Below, one piece after another: positions 24,730-34,597 of a DNA stretch of 64,000 nucleotides (positions within the stretch are counted from its first letter, which is position 1; each line of letters begins with the position of its first letter). The notes under the pieces are model-generated. The model saw nothing but the letters and a program-made list of their open reading frames with translations, had not been told where the DNA came from and did not search any database. The position numbers and the translations under genes were made by a program. Source of the stretch: Parafannyhessea umbonata (lineage in GTDB: Bacteria; Actinomycetota; Coriobacteriia; Coriobacteriales; Atopobiaceae); the NCBI RefSeq assembly GCF_900105025.1, contig NZ_LT629759.1, positions 1,736,001-1,800,000 on the forward strand, given 5' to 3'.

Positions 24730-27700
24730 CTACTCCAGCTCCACGCGCACGCTCGACCCGTCGCGCCCCGCCTCGACCACGATCTTGCGACCGATGGACT
24801 CCTGCAGCTCCTCGACGTGGCTGATGATGCCGACGAGCTTGTTCGACCCGGTGAGGTCCGAGAGCGTTCTGACCGCAAGCTCGAGCGACTCCTGGTCAAG
24901 CGTGCCGAAGCCCTCGTCCACGAACATCGCATCCAGCTGGACCCCGCCGGCGCTGGCCTGCACCACGTCCGAGAGGCCAAGCGCGAGCGAGAGCGACGCC
25001 TTGAACGACTCGCCGCCCGAGAGCGTCGAGGCCGGCCGCGGCTTGCCCGTGAACGTGTCACGCACGTCTAGCTCGAGCCCGGACTGCGAGCCACCCGTGC
25101 CCGTCTGCTGGCCGCGGTGACGCTCGAGCTCGAACCTGCCGTTCGTCATGACGGAGAGCCTGCGGTTCGCGGCATGGATCACGCGGTCGAACCACCGTGC
25201 CTGCAGGTAGGTCTCGAAGCTCAGGCGCTCCTTTCCCGAAAGCTGTCCCGACGCGGTCTGGGCGAGCGACCTCACCTCCCCGTAGCTCTCCGCCACCTCG
25301 AGGGCTTGCTTGCCCAGGCGCCGGAGCCTCTTTCTCATCCCCGCGTTCGAGCTCCTACGCGACGCCAGGACGGTCTGCCTCCCCAAGAGCCGGTCGAGCT
25401 CCTCGCGGACCCGGGCAAGGGCCGCCTCGGCGCCTTCCCCGTCCACCTGGCCTCGCGACCGCAGCGCATCCAATCGCTCCTGCGCGGATTTCCGGCTCGC
25501 CTCCGCGGCGGCCTCGCTGCGACGGGCCTCTTCGTAGGCGTCACGAGCGGAGGTCGAGCCCTCCTCCAAGGCGCGGCGTGCGGCCTCCGTCTGGTCGAGC
25601 CGCCGCTTGGCCTCCGCCCCGCTTCCAAAGCTCAGGCCTGCCGCGATCTGGCGTACGCGCGCGGTTGCGGACGCGACGTCACGCCCAAGGCCGTCAACCG
25701 ACTCGCGTCGCGCGTCGCGCCTCACCCGAAGATCCTCCACCTCACCCGCGAGTCGCTCTGCTTCCGCCGATGCAGCGGCACCCGCGTCCACGCGGGCGCG
25801 GGCGTCGCGCTCTGCCTTGAGCGCCGCGTCCAGCGCGCCGTCGCACACGCGCTTCCGTGCGCGCGCCGCCTCGACGTCCGTCTCCCCCAGTGCAGAGGAG
25901 AACTCCTCGAGCCCAGACTTCGCGGCGGCAAGCTCCTTGTCCGCAGCGACCCCGCAAGACCTCGCCTCCTCCACGCGCCGGTCGGCGTCCTCAAGCCTCT
26001 TGCGAGCGGCGTCGCGCCTCTTCCGCACATCCTCCAGTGCGGCGACCTCCACCTTCGCGGCGGACTCCTCGTTCCGGGCCGCCTCTCGTTCCTCCGTCAG
26101 CGCGGCGCGCCCCTTCGCAAGCGCATCCTCGCCCCCAGTCTCCGCAATGAGCCGCGACAGCTCCGCCTGCGACGCGTCGAGCCGCGCACGGGCATCGGCC
26201 GCCTTCGCGGCGGCGTCCTGGAACTTCTCCCTTGCGGCATCGGCCGCCTGCTTGGCGGCCTTGACCTGTCCCTCCGTGGGCACCTCCGCCGACACCGCCG
26301 CAAGGTGCGGATGCTCCGTCGAGCCGCAGACCGGGCACGCCATCCCCGGCGCAAGGGTGCTTGCCATGATGCCGGCCTGACCGTCGAGAAACGCACGCTC
26401 CGCCGCCGCATAGCGTGCCTGTGCCTCGTCGAACGCCTTCCTCGCGTCCAGGTGGAGCGACTTCTTTTTCTCCCACGTCGAGCGGGCCTCGTCGGCCTCC
26501 CGCCCACGCCTCTGCAAGTCCTGGCATGAGCGCTCGAGCTCCGCGAGGCGCCGCTCCACGTCCTCGCACGCCGCGGTTGCGTGCGCGAGGCGCTCTGGCG
26601 CACCCGCGCGCCGCGCCTCCGCCGCCTCCAAGCCAGCAACCTCTTCGCGAACCGCCGCCCGCGCCGATTCCTCCCGCTTAAGCGCAGCCGAGGCGTATGT
26701 CGCCTTCGCGGCAAGGCCCGCCACCGTCGCCGTGCGGCGCTCAAGCTCCTCGCAGTCCTGCACGGCTTGCGCGGCTGTCCCCTGCGCATGTTCCGCCTCG
26801 GTGCGAGACGCCTTCGCGCGCTCCAACTCCGCCGGCGCGCTGGCAAGCTCGCGCACCATGTCGCGCGCCCGGGCAAGGGAGTCGTCTTTCTCGCCCAGGG
26901 CGGCCTCGGTCTTCCCAAGCTCCGCCCGTGCCTCGCGAACCTTGCGCTCCGCCTCAGCCAGGGCCGTATTTGCGCGCCCGAGCTCTTCGTAGGCGGGAAG
27001 CTCCGCAGCAAGCGCCGCAGCCTTCCGCGCAAGCTCTGGGGCGCCCTTCGCGGCATCCTCCGCGCTCGCGAGCTCCAACTTGCGCGTTGCGGTCGTACCC
27101 GCGGCCGCGGCGGCCTTCGCCGTGGCTGCCGCGAGCGCCGCTTGTGCCTCGACCGTCTGGGTCGCAAGGTCGAGCTGGGCCTTCAGCGAGTCCTCGCGCT
27201 CGCGAAGGCGCGCGGCATCTGCGTCCAGAACTCCAGCCTCCGCCGCGTCGTCCTTCTCCTGGGCGTCCAGCAGGGCCACGAGGGCGTCCGCATCTGGTGC
27301 CGCAAGCGACTGCAGGCGCTCGAGCTCCGCCGCACGGGTCTCGCCCTCCACGCTGGCAAGCGACATGATGCCGCGGAGCTGGTCCGTGACGGACTGGCTG
27401 CTCTTCTCGAGCTCGCGCTGGCGCCTTGCGAGGGCGCGCTCGAAGGCGAGGTACGGCTCCGTGCCAAACAGTTTGCGCAGGATGGAGGATCGCTCCTTGG
27501 TGTCCGCGGAAAGCAGCCTGCGGAAGTCGCCCTGCGCGATCATCACGATCTGAGAGAACTGGTCGCGGTCGATGCCCAAAAGCTCCAGAACCCGCGCGTT
27601 CACCGCGGCGGTTCGCGTGACGGGCGGCTTCTCGGGGCTGTCGAGCTCCCACAGCGTCGCGTCCGCGCCCTCCGTCGTGGTGCCCTCGCCGCGGAGCTTC

Positions 27701-28002
27701 GGCCGCTCGTACGCGGGGTTGCGCAGCACGCGGTACCGACGCCCGCGGTGCTCGAACTCCAGCTCCACGTACGTCTTCACGTCCGGCGCCGCGAAGTCGC
27801 TCCTGAGCGTGCGCGCCTTGCGGAAGCTGCCGCTGGGCTCGCCGTACAGGGCAAACGATATCGCGTCGAATATGGTGGTCTTGCCGGCACCGGTGTCTCC
27901 GCAGATCAGGTAGATGCCCGACGTCCCCAGAAGCGAGAAGTCAATGCTTGCCTGGCCCGCGTACGGGCCGAAGGCGCTCATGGTGAGCCTTGTCGGCCTC
28001 AT
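24730..28002 (-). CDS. sbcC: SbcC, ATPase subunit of the SbcCD DNA nuclease
   Basis: A 1090-aa SMC/Rad50-like protein that with SbcD cleaves hairpins and protein-blocked DNA ends. Walker A GDTGAGKTTIFDAISFALYG is near residue 35, two long coiled coils flank the zinc hook CPVCG near residue 555, and the C-terminal lobe has LSGGESFKASLSLALGLSD and the Walker B region DAMFVDEGFGTLDQ. The length is normal. It begins immediately after the sbcD stop codon with no gap, so the two are coupled. The coiled coil is very Ala/Glu/Arg-rich, which makes long meaningless open frames on the opposite strand. Confidence 0.95.
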   Translation of the reverse strand: MRPTRLTMSAFGPYAGQASIDFSLLGTSGIYLICGDTGAGKTTIFDAISFALYGEPSGSFRKARTLRSDFAAPDVKTYVELEFEHRGRRYRVLRNPAYERPKLRGEGTTTEGADATLWELDSPEKPPVTRTAAVNARVLELLGIDRDQFSQIVMIAQGDFRRLLSADTKERSSILRKLFGTEPYLAFERALARRQRELEKSSQSVTDQLRGIMSLASVEGETRAAELERLQSLAAPDADALVALLDAQEKDDAAEAGVLDADAARLREREDSLKAQLDLATQTVEAQAALAAATAKAAAAAGTTATRKLELASAEDAAKGAPELARKAAALAAELPAYEELGRANTALAEAERKVREARAELGKTEAALGEKDDSLARARDMVRELASAPAELERAKASRTEAEHAQGTAAQAVQDCEELERRTATVAGLAAKATYASAALKREESARAAVREEVAGLEAAEARRAGAPERLAHATAACEDVERRLAELERSCQDLQRRGREADEARSTWEKKKSLHLDARKAFDEAQARYAAAERAFLDGQAGIMASTLAPGMACPVCGSTEHPHLAAVSAEVPTEGQVKAAKQAADAAREKFQDAAAKAADARARLDASQAELSRLIAETGGEDALAKGRAALTEEREAARNEESAAKVEVAALEDVRKRRDAARKRLEDADRRVEEARSCGVAADKELAAAKSGLEEFSSALGETDVEAARARKRVCDGALDAALKAERDARARVDAGAAASAEAERLAGEVEDLRVRRDARRESVDGLGRDVASATARVRQIAAGLSFGSGAEAKRRLDQTEAARRALEEGSTSARDAYEEARRSEAAAEASRKSAQERLDALRSRGQVDGEGAEAALARVREELDRLLGRQTVLASRRSSNAGMRKRLRRLGKQALEVAESYGEVRSLAQTASGQLSGKERLSFETYLQARWFDRVIHAANRRLSVMTNGRFELERHRGQQTGTGGSQSGLELDVRDTFTGKPRPASTLSGGESFKASLSLALGLSDVVQASAGGVQLDAMFVDEGFGTLDQESLELAVRTLSDLTGSNKLVGIISHVEELQESIGRKIVVEAGRDGSSVRVELE

Positions 28003-29154
28003 CTACATCACCCCTATCCCCTCGAGCTCCTCCTCCACGATGGCAAGCTGCCGCTCCGTGGGCGCGGTGCCGTTTTGGGCCTCGTAAAACTGCGAGAAGA
28101 GCTGAAGCGGGTCTTCCCGCGGCTCGTCCGCGGGAGCGTCCGCCTGCGCGCCGGCGGCACGCGTCCGCGCGTTGTCGTACTCGATGCTCATGACGTTTGG
28201 GTAGGCGTCGCGCAGACGCGCCATGGCGTTGACCTGCGGGTCCTGGTCCGTCAGGATCACGTGCAGGTAGTCCTGAGCATCCGCCGCGGAAACGACGTCC
28301 GCGCTCACGAGCTTGGCAAGCGGACCGCGAATGCGCCTGAGGTCGTGCGGCGGCGTGAGGGGCACGAGCTCGATGCCTGGCTCTTCTCCCTTGGCACCCA
28401 GCGTCACGAGGGGCGCGGACTTGTCGTAGTCCGCCTCTGACAGCGAGTACTTCAGGAGCGATCCCGCATAGCGCACGCAGTCGCGCCCGACGCGCTGCGC
28501 GCGATGGATGTGGCCGAGCGCAACGTAGTCGAACGGGTCGAACACGCTGGCGTCAACGTTGTCGAGACCACCGACCGAGACCTCGGAGTCGCTGCGCTCC
28601 ACCGTCACGCCCGCCGCCGTCACAAACTGGTGCACCACCGCGACGTTCCGTACGGACGCGTCGAGCGGAAGCGACGCCACGAGCGCGCGGAACGCGTCCG
28701 TATACGTGTCCGCCTTCGCGTCTGGCAGGAAGTGGCGGATCTGCGCGGGATGCAGAAACGGGATGGGCCACACCGCGACGGGGCCGTGCTCGTCGGCGAG
28801 CATGACGGGCTCGATGCGGCCGTCGAACGCCGGCGCCATGTGGATGCCCTGCCGCGACAGCAGCCCTCCCGCATAGGCAACGCGCTCCGCGGAGTCGTGG
28901 TTGCCGGGAATCACGATCGCCGGAACGCCGGTATCCGCCACGCCCTGGAGGAACCAGTCCACAAGCGCCACAGCCTCCGAGCTGGGCTGTGACTTGTCGT
29001 ACACGTCGCCCGCAACCAGAAGCGCGTCCGCCGTTCCCGCACGGAGCAGGCCCAGCACCTGCCCAAGGACGTGGCGCTGGTCGCCGATCATGGGAAAGTC
29101 GCACACGCGCTTGCCTATGTGAAGGTCCGCCAGGTGAAGTAGCCTCAATCGCAC
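28003..29154 (-). CDS. sbcD: SbcD, nuclease subunit of SbcCD
   Basis: A 383-aa Mre11-like phosphoesterase, the nuclease half of SbcCD. Motifs are LLHLADLHIGKRV, VAGDVYDKSQPS, VIPGNHDSAERV, VVHQFV and VALGHIHRAQ, in the expected order, followed by the C-terminal capping region. The GTG start at 29154 is set so the protein begins VRLRLLHLADLH, as in homologues; upstream in-frame sequence is not conserved. It is transcribed with sbcC and lies divergent from purL across a 256-bp gap. Confidence 0.94.
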   Translation of the reverse strand: MRLRLLHLADLHIGKRVCDFPMIGDQRHVLGQVLGLLRAGTADALLVAGDVYDKSQPSSEAVALVDWFLQGVADTGVPAIVIPGNHDSAERVAYAGGLLSRQGIHMAPAFDGRIEPVMLADEHGPVAVWPIPFLHPAQIRHFLPDAKADTYTDAFRALVASLPLDASVRNVAVVHQFVTAAGVTVERSDSEVSVGGLDNVDASVFDPFDYVALGHIHRAQRVGRDCVRYAGSLLKYSLSEADYDKSAPLVTLGAKGEEPGIELVPLTPPHDLRRIRGPLAKLVSADVVSAADAQDYLHVILTDQDPQVNAMARLRDAYPNVMSIEYDNARTRAAGAQADAPADEPREDPLQLFSQFYEAQNGTAPTERQLAIVEEELEGIGVM

Positions 29155-29410
29155 CGCCCCCAAAGCTCCCGGGCCCGCGCGGCCGCGCGGGCGAGTGTGA
29201 AAACCGATTCTAGCAATGCGAGTGGACATTAATTCGCCCGGAGTTCCCCCGGAGTTGGCACGCTTCTCAGGGCGCCAAGCCCGCCACGTGGCGGCACGCC
29301 GGCGCACTTTGCGCGTAACGAGGGATTTACGGGGGCCGCGACGCATCGCGCACGGCTGCGGGCTATGATTGAGGGGCCAACCCCACACGTCCCCGAGGAA
29401 AGGGCAGCAA
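29155..29410. promoter_or_regulatory. Divergent gap between sbcD and purL
   Basis: 256 bp between divergent genes. A CTATGAT element at about 29360-29367, some 45 bp before purL, could be its -10; no convincing -35 or purine riboswitch was recognised. The sbcD side has nothing distinctive. Confidence 0.3.
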
Positions 29411-32400
29411 ATGGTCTCACGTGTGTACGTAGAGAAGAAGCCGGGATTCGACGTAGAGGCGAAGCAGCTTGGGCACGAGCTGCGCCACACCCTGGGCGTG
29501 GGCGCCCTTACGGGCCTACGCATCGTCAACCGCTACGACGTGGAGGGGATCTCGAAGTCACTGTTCGAGAAGTGCATCCTCACGGTCTTCAGCGAGCCGC
29601 AGTCCGACGTCGCCACCACGCGCCGCCCCGCGGCAAAGGGTGCGAAGGTGTTCGCCGTCGAGTTCCTGCCCGGCCAGTTTGACCAGCGCGCGAACTCCGC
29701 AAGCGAGTGCATCCAGCTCATCAGCCAGGGTGAGCGCCCCACGGTTGCCTCCGCGAAGCTGTACTACCTTGAGGGCAAGCTGACCGAGGCGGACGTGGAG
29801 GCCATCAAGCACTACGTGATCAACCCCGTCGAGGCGCGCGAGGCCTCGCTCTCCACCCGCAAGACCCTGAAGGTCGACTACCCCAAGCCGCCGATGGTCG
29901 AGACCCTGACCGGCTTTGGGAAGCTCACGAAGAGGCAGCTGCAGGACTTCATCGACGAGCGCGGACTTGCCATGGACCTCGCGGACATCCAGTTCTGCCA
30001 GAAGTACTTCAAGGGCGAGAAGCGCGACCCCACGATCACCGAGATCAAGATGATCGACACGTACTGGTCCGACCACTGCCGCCACACCACGTTTGGCACG
30101 CAGCTTGAGAACGTCGCTATCGACGACGCCGTGGTGAAGGCCGCATTCGAGCGCTACCTGGAGGTCCGCCACGAGCTGGGCCGCGACGAGAAGCCCGTCT
30201 GCCTGATGGACATGGGCACCATTGGCGCGAAGTACCTGAAGAGCAAGGGCGTCCTCAAGAACCTGGACGAGTCCGAGGAGATAAACGCCTGCACCGTGAA
30301 GGTGAAGGTGGACGTCAACGGCAAGGACGAGGACTGGCTGTTCCTGTTCAAGAACGAGACTCACAACCACCCGACCGAGATCGAGCCGTTTGGCGGCGCG
30401 GCGACCTGCATCGGCGGCGCCATCCGCGACCCGCTGTCCGGCCGCAGCTACGTGTACCAGGCCATGCGCGTGACCGGCGCCGGCGACCCCACCGTCCCGG
30501 TGAGCGAGACGCTTACGGGCAAGCTGCCGCAGCGCAAGATCGTGCGCACGGCCGCGGCGGGCTACAGCTCCTACGGCAACCAGATCGGCCTCGCGACCGG
30601 CCAGGTGGACGAGCTGTACCACCCTGGCTACGTCGCGAAGCGCATGGAGATCGGCGCCGTGGTGGGCGCGACGCCCGCAAGCCACGTGCGCCGCGAGTGC
30701 CCCGCACCCGGCGACAAGATCGTGCTTCTGGGCGGCCGCACCGGCCGCGACGGCATCGGCGGCGCAACCGGCAGCTCCAAGGCGCACAACGTCGAGTCCC
30801 TCGAGAAGGACGGCGCAGAGGTGCAGAAGGGCAACGCCCCCACCGAGCGCAAGCTCCAGCGCCTGTTCCGCCGCGAGGACGCGTGCCGCCTCATCAAGCG
30901 CTGTAACGACTTTGGCGCAGGTGGCGTCTCCGTCGCGATCGGCGAGCTGGCGGACGGCCTGTACATCGACCTGAACAAGGTTCCGAAGAAGTACGAGGGC
31001 CTCGACGGCACGGAGCTCGCCATCAGCGAGTCCCAGGAGCGCATGGCCGTGGCGCTCGCCCCCGAGGACGTGGACGAGTTCATGCGCTACGCCCACGAGG
31101 AGAACCTCGAGGCGACCGTCGTGGCAAGGGTGACCAAGGAGCCACGACTGCGCATGGTGTGGGACGGCGAGACGATCTGCGACGTGAGCCGCGAGTTCCT
31201 CTCGTCCAACGGCGCCCCGAAGCACCAGGACGTGCACGTTGAGGGGCAGGGCTCCTACCAGCCGGACTTTGCAGGCGACACCCTCGAGGCACGCATGCGC
31301 TCCGTCGTGAGCGACCTGAACGTCGCGTCGAACAAGGGCCTTTCCGAGCGCTTCGACTCCACCATCGGCGCGGCGACCGTGCTCATGCCGTTTGGCGGCA
31401 GGTACCAGCTGACGCCGGCGATGGCCATGGTGGCGAAGCTGCCGGTGTTTGGCGAGACCACGACGGTCAGCGGCATGGCATGGGGCTTCAACCCCTACCT
31501 CATGAGCGAGAACCAGTTTACGGGCGCGTACCTCTCGGTCGTGGAGTCCGTGGCGAAGCTCGCCGCGGCCGGCATCGACCGCAAGGCCATGTACCTGACG
31601 TTCCAGGAGTACTTCGAGAAGCTGCGCGACGTGCCGGAGCGCTGGGGCAAGCCGACGGCCGCCGTGCTGGGCGCGCTCATGGCCCAGCTCGACCTTGGCA
31701 TAGGCTCCATCGGCGGCAAGGACTCCATGTCCGGCTCGTTCGAGGACCTGGACGTGCCGCCGACGCTCGTCTCGTTCGCGACCGGACTCGGCAGCGTGGA
31801 CGACATCGTGTCGCCGGAGTTCAAGCGCCCGGACAGCCAGCTATGGCTCGTGAGCCCCACGTACAAGGCCGACGGTGTGACTCCGGACGCCCAGAGCTTC
31901 CTGAAGGTGCTCGACTTCGTGCACGAGCACATTGGCTACGGCGTGGTGCTCTCCGCGTCGACCCCCGGCTATGGCTGCCTGGCCGAGCAGCTGTTCAAGA
32001 GCGCGGTGGGCAACCACATCGGCTTTGGTCTCGTAAACGAGTTCTTGGCCGACAGGCTGTTCAGGCTCGCGTACGGCAGCTTCGTGATCGAGGTGGCCGA
32101 CGGCACGTTCATCCCGACGGACCGCGAGGGCTTCCACGTGGAGTACCTGGGTGGCACGTCCGCGGAGTACAAGATGTGGGTCGAGGGCCAGGAGCTCGAC
32201 CTTGCCGGGCTGCAGGAGGCCTGGGAGGAGGGCATCGAGTCCGTCTTCCCGTACCGCCAGAAGGGAGAGCCCGTCAAGACCGTGACGTTTGACGCGGCGG
32301 AGCGTGGCGTTTCTCGCCCGGCGCCCCTGGTGAAGGTCCCCCGGCCGCGCGTGGTGATCCCCGTGTTCCCGGGCAACAACTGCGAGTACGACTCCGCCGC

Positions 32401-33139
32401 AGCGTTCGAGCGCGTCGGCGCCGAGGCGAAGACGTTCATCATCAACAACCTCTCGCCCGAGGCGGTCGCCGAAAGCACGGACGCCTTTGTGGAGGAGGTG
32501 CGCAAGAGCCAGATCATCATGATCCCCGGCGGCTTCAGCGGTGGCGACGAGCCAGACGGCTCCGCGAAGTTCATCACGGCGTTCTTCCGCGCGCCGCAGG
32601 TGACGGAGGCCGTGCGCGACCTTCTGCAGGCCCGCGACGGCCTGATGCTGGGCATCTGCAACGGCTTCCAGGCGCTGGTGAAGCTGGGCCTGGTGCCGTT
32701 TGGCGACATCCGCCCCATGGACGAGAAGTGCCCCACCCTCACCTTCAACACCATCGGCCGGCACCAGAGCAGGCTCGTTCGCACCCGCGTGGCCTCGAAC
32801 CTCTCCCCATGGCTGTCACAGGTGCCCGTGGGCGAGGTGGACACCATCGCCATCAGCCACGGCGAGGGCCGCTTCGTGGCGTCTGACGAGCTGCTTGCCC
32901 AGATGGAGGCCGCAGGCCAGATTGCCACGCAGTACGTGGACGAGGACGGCGTGCCCTCCATGGACCTGGACGTGAACCCCAACGGATCGGTGCTTTCCAT
33001 CGAGGGCATCACGAGCCCGGACGGCCGCGTGCTTGGCAAGATGGGCCACACGGAGCGCTCCGGCAACGGCCTGTACAAGAACGTGCCGGGCAACAAGTAC
33101 CAGAAGCTCTTCGAGGGCGGCGTCGCGTACTTCAAGTAG
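29411..33139 (+). CDS. purL: Phosphoribosylformylglycinamidine synthase, single-chain
   Basis: A 1242-aa ATP-dependent enzyme that converts FGAR plus glutamine to FGAM in purine synthesis. It is the long form with the glutaminase fused at the C-terminus, so no separate purQ or purS is needed. Seen are the AIRS-like core motifs YWSDHCRHTTF, NETHNHPTEIEPFGGAATCIGG and GIGSIGGKDSMSGS, and the class I glutaminase from about residue 980 with the nucleophile Cys in LGICNGFQALV and the His of AISHGEGRF. ATG 29411 follows GAGGAAAGGG. It is a single-gene unit closed by a strong terminator. Confidence 0.97.
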   Translation: MVSRVYVEKKPGFDVEAKQLGHELRHTLGVGALTGLRIVNRYDVEGISKSLFEKCILTVFSEPQSDVATTRRPAAKGAKVFAVEFLPGQFDQRANSASECIQLISQGERPTVASAKLYYLEGKLTEADVEAIKHYVINPVEAREASLSTRKTLKVDYPKPPMVETLTGFGKLTKRQLQDFIDERGLAMDLADIQFCQKYFKGEKRDPTITEIKMIDTYWSDHCRHTTFGTQLENVAIDDAVVKAAFERYLEVRHELGRDEKPVCLMDMGTIGAKYLKSKGVLKNLDESEEINACTVKVKVDVNGKDEDWLFLFKNETHNHPTEIEPFGGAATCIGGAIRDPLSGRSYVYQAMRVTGAGDPTVPVSETLTGKLPQRKIVRTAAAGYSSYGNQIGLATGQVDELYHPGYVAKRMEIGAVVGATPASHVRRECPAPGDKIVLLGGRTGRDGIGGATGSSKAHNVESLEKDGAEVQKGNAPTERKLQRLFRREDACRLIKRCNDFGAGGVSVAIGELADGLYIDLNKVPKKYEGLDGTELAISESQERMAVALAPEDVDEFMRYAHEENLEATVVARVTKEPRLRMVWDGETICDVSREFLSSNGAPKHQDVHVEGQGSYQPDFAGDTLEARMRSVVSDLNVASNKGLSERFDSTIGAATVLMPFGGRYQLTPAMAMVAKLPVFGETTTVSGMAWGFNPYLMSENQFTGAYLSVVESVAKLAAAGIDRKAMYLTFQEYFEKLRDVPERWGKPTAAVLGALMAQLDLGIGSIGGKDSMSGSFEDLDVPPTLVSFATGLGSVDDIVSPEFKRPDSQLWLVSPTYKADGVTPDAQSFLKVLDFVHEHIGYGVVLSASTPGYGCLAEQLFKSAVGNHIGFGLVNEFLADRLFRLAYGSFVIEVADGTFIPTDREGFHVEYLGGTSAEYKMWVEGQELDLAGLQEAWEEGIESVFPYRQKGEPVKTVTFDAAERGVSRPAPLVKVPRPRVVIPVFPGNNCEYDSAAAFERVGAEAKTFIINNLSPEAVAESTDAFVEEVRKSQIIMIPGGFSGGDEPDGSAKFITAFFRAPQVTEAVRDLLQARDGLMLGICNGFQALVKLGLVPFGDIRPMDEKCPTLTFNTIGRHQSRLVRTRVASNLSPWLSQVPVGEVDTIAISHGEGRFVASDELLAQMEAAGQIATQYVDEDGVPSMDLDVNPNGSVLSIEGITSPDGRVLGKMGHTERSGNGLYKNVPGNKYQKLFEGGVAYFK

Positions 33140-33175
33140 CGGCGGGCGGCGCAAGGTAGCCGCAAGGAAGATACA

Positions 33176-33213
33176 GGCGGGGTCGGATGCACGCGGCGTC
33201 CGGCCCCGCCTTT
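33176..33213 (+). terminator. Intrinsic terminator of purL
   Basis: A 12-bp stem GGCGGGGTCGGA / TCCGGCCCCGCC (one G-T pair) with an 11-base loop is followed by TTT, 37 bp past the purL stop. Confidence 0.8.
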
Positions 33214-33262
33214 GCGTCAAGGGCACGTTGCCACAAAGGGCACGCCGCCACAGGCACGCCGC

Positions 33263-34468
33263 CTAACGCACGAACATCCTGCGCATGGCCGGGCGCGACG
33301 TCATCTGCTCCAGCACGTCAAGCAGCTCGTCCGCCTGGTAGAACACCCCGCGACGGCGGTTTCCCATGGGCGTGAGCATGCCATACTCGCACGCCCGCGC
33401 GATAACGTCACGGGCAGCCCTGGGAGTGATCTGCAGATGGTCCGCCACATGGGCGACGCTCACGACGGGCTGCGCCACTAGCACGGCCGGAAGCATCCGT
33501 ATGGCAGAGCCCCTGCGCTCGCCCATCTGCTCCTGCCAGCGCTCGATTATGTCATCTATCTGCCGCGTCGCGGATTGCGCCAACGCAAGCGCAACCTCAA
33601 GGGCATTCACAAGCTCGCCCACGATGGGCCGCACATCGCCGTCGTGATAGCTCTGGAGCGCGCCCATGTACGAATCCACATCGTGCAGCAAGCCGGAAGA
33701 TATGGGCAGGGTCGCGTGCCTCAGCACGTCGTGGTAGCAAAGCCAGCGGTGTAGCAGCGCACGTCCCGTTCGCCCGTTGCCATCCACAAACGGATGGATG
33801 GTCTCGAACTGCGCGTGTGCCACGGCCGCCTGGACCACGGGATTGAGGTCGTCGCGCCGGACGAACGCCATGAGGTCGTCGAGAAGGGCGGGCACCCGCT
33901 CCTGTGATGGCGGCACGTACGCAGCCCCCTGCGGCCCGAAGGCGCTGCCCCCTATCCACACCTGCTCGTCCCTCAGCTCGCCGCCAAAGGACTCGCCCGT
34001 CACGCTCATGAGACTCGCATGCACGCGGAGCACGTCCCCCACACTCGGCTCCCCCTTAAGCTCGATAGCCTCGCGCATGGCACGGACGTTGCCCGCAATC
34101 TCGCGCGAGTTTCTGGGCGTCGTTGCGTCGAGCTCCGCCAGGGCGACGTTTCGCACGCTTGCAGTCAGGTTCTCGATGCGCGAGCTCGCGGAGGACTCGC
34201 TCCTGAGCAGCAGGGCTGGCAGGTCGTAGCCGCGCACCGAAAGCAGCGCGTCAAAGCGGATGAGCTCCGATTCCACCTCCATCGCATGGCGAAGCAGGTC
34301 GGCAGGAACCTCGGGCGTAAGCTGCGCAATCATGGGTGGCACCGCGGCGTAGTAGGTCTCACCCATTTTCCTACGCGCACTTTTGGACATGAGCGCGCGG
34401 TCATCATCGTCCACATGCCATCCAAGCTCCTCGTACCCAACGCGAGGCCAAGTGCTCTTCTCGTCCAT
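33263..34468 (-). CDS. Fic/DOC-family AMP-transferase-like protein with C-terminal winged helix
   Basis: A 401-aa Fic protein; such enzymes transfer AMP or other nucleotide moieties from NTPs to target proteins. The catalytic motif HPFVDGNGRTGR is at about residues 221-232. The inhibitory helix motif SSRIEN near residue 96 (class II, N-terminal) would keep it auto-inhibited. The C-terminal 70 residues (VSVAHVADHLQITPRAARDVIARACEYGML) form a predicted winged helix-turn-helix, so it may bind DNA and control its own promoter, which carries several copies of a repeat. ATG 34468 follows a G run; GTG 34474 is an alternative. It stands alone between purL and the MetE-like gene. Confidence 0.9.
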   Translation of the reverse strand: MDEKSTWPRVGYEELGWHVDDDDRALMSKSARRKMGETYYAAVPPMIAQLTPEVPADLLRHAMEVESELIRFDALLSVRGYDLPALLLRSESSASSRIENLTASVRNVALAELDATTPRNSREIAGNVRAMREAIELKGEPSVGDVLRVHASLMSVTGESFGGELRDEQVWIGGSAFGPQGAAYVPPSQERVPALLDDLMAFVRRDDLNPVVQAAVAHAQFETIHPFVDGNGRTGRALLHRWLCYHDVLRHATLPISSGLLHDVDSYMGALQSYHDGDVRPIVGELVNALEVALALAQSATRQIDDIIERWQEQMGERRGSAIRMLPAVLVAQPVVSVAHVADHLQITPRAARDVIARACEYGMLTPMGNRRRGVFYQADELLDVLEQMTSRPAMRRMFVR

Positions 34469-34502
34469 CCACACCCCCCATTCGCTTCCTCTAGAAACTC
34501 TC

Positions 34503-34597
34503 TATCGGAAGTTAATGATACTTCACTTCCGTTAGAAGCACCTTAACGGAAGTGAATCACAGTTCACTTCCGTTAGCGCACGCAAAAGGGAAGTGAA
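34503..34597. repeat. Operator-like array of TTCACTTCCGTTA repeats upstream of fic
   Basis: The 13-mer TTCACTTCCGTTA occurs at 34522-34534, inverted at 34544-34556 and again direct at 34563-34575. Partial copies lie at 34503-34512 (CGGAAGTTAA region) and 34588-34597 (GGGAAGTGAA). Copies alternate in orientation about every 20 bp, two helical turns, within 130 bp of the fic start. This is a typical cooperative repressor array; the Fic winged-helix domain is a candidate binder. Confidence 0.75.

Noticed and set aside
30014-30022. GGCGAGAAG in purL as strong support for the repeat
   Set aside because: Counted in the total but weak: it encodes Gly-Glu-Lys in frame with favoured codons and lacks the RRC extension. 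The copies at 11866 and 61496 are similarly weak.
33263-34468. Fic as part of a toxin-antitoxin pair
   Set aside because: The protein carries its own inhibitory motif (class II) and no small antitoxin gene is adjacent.
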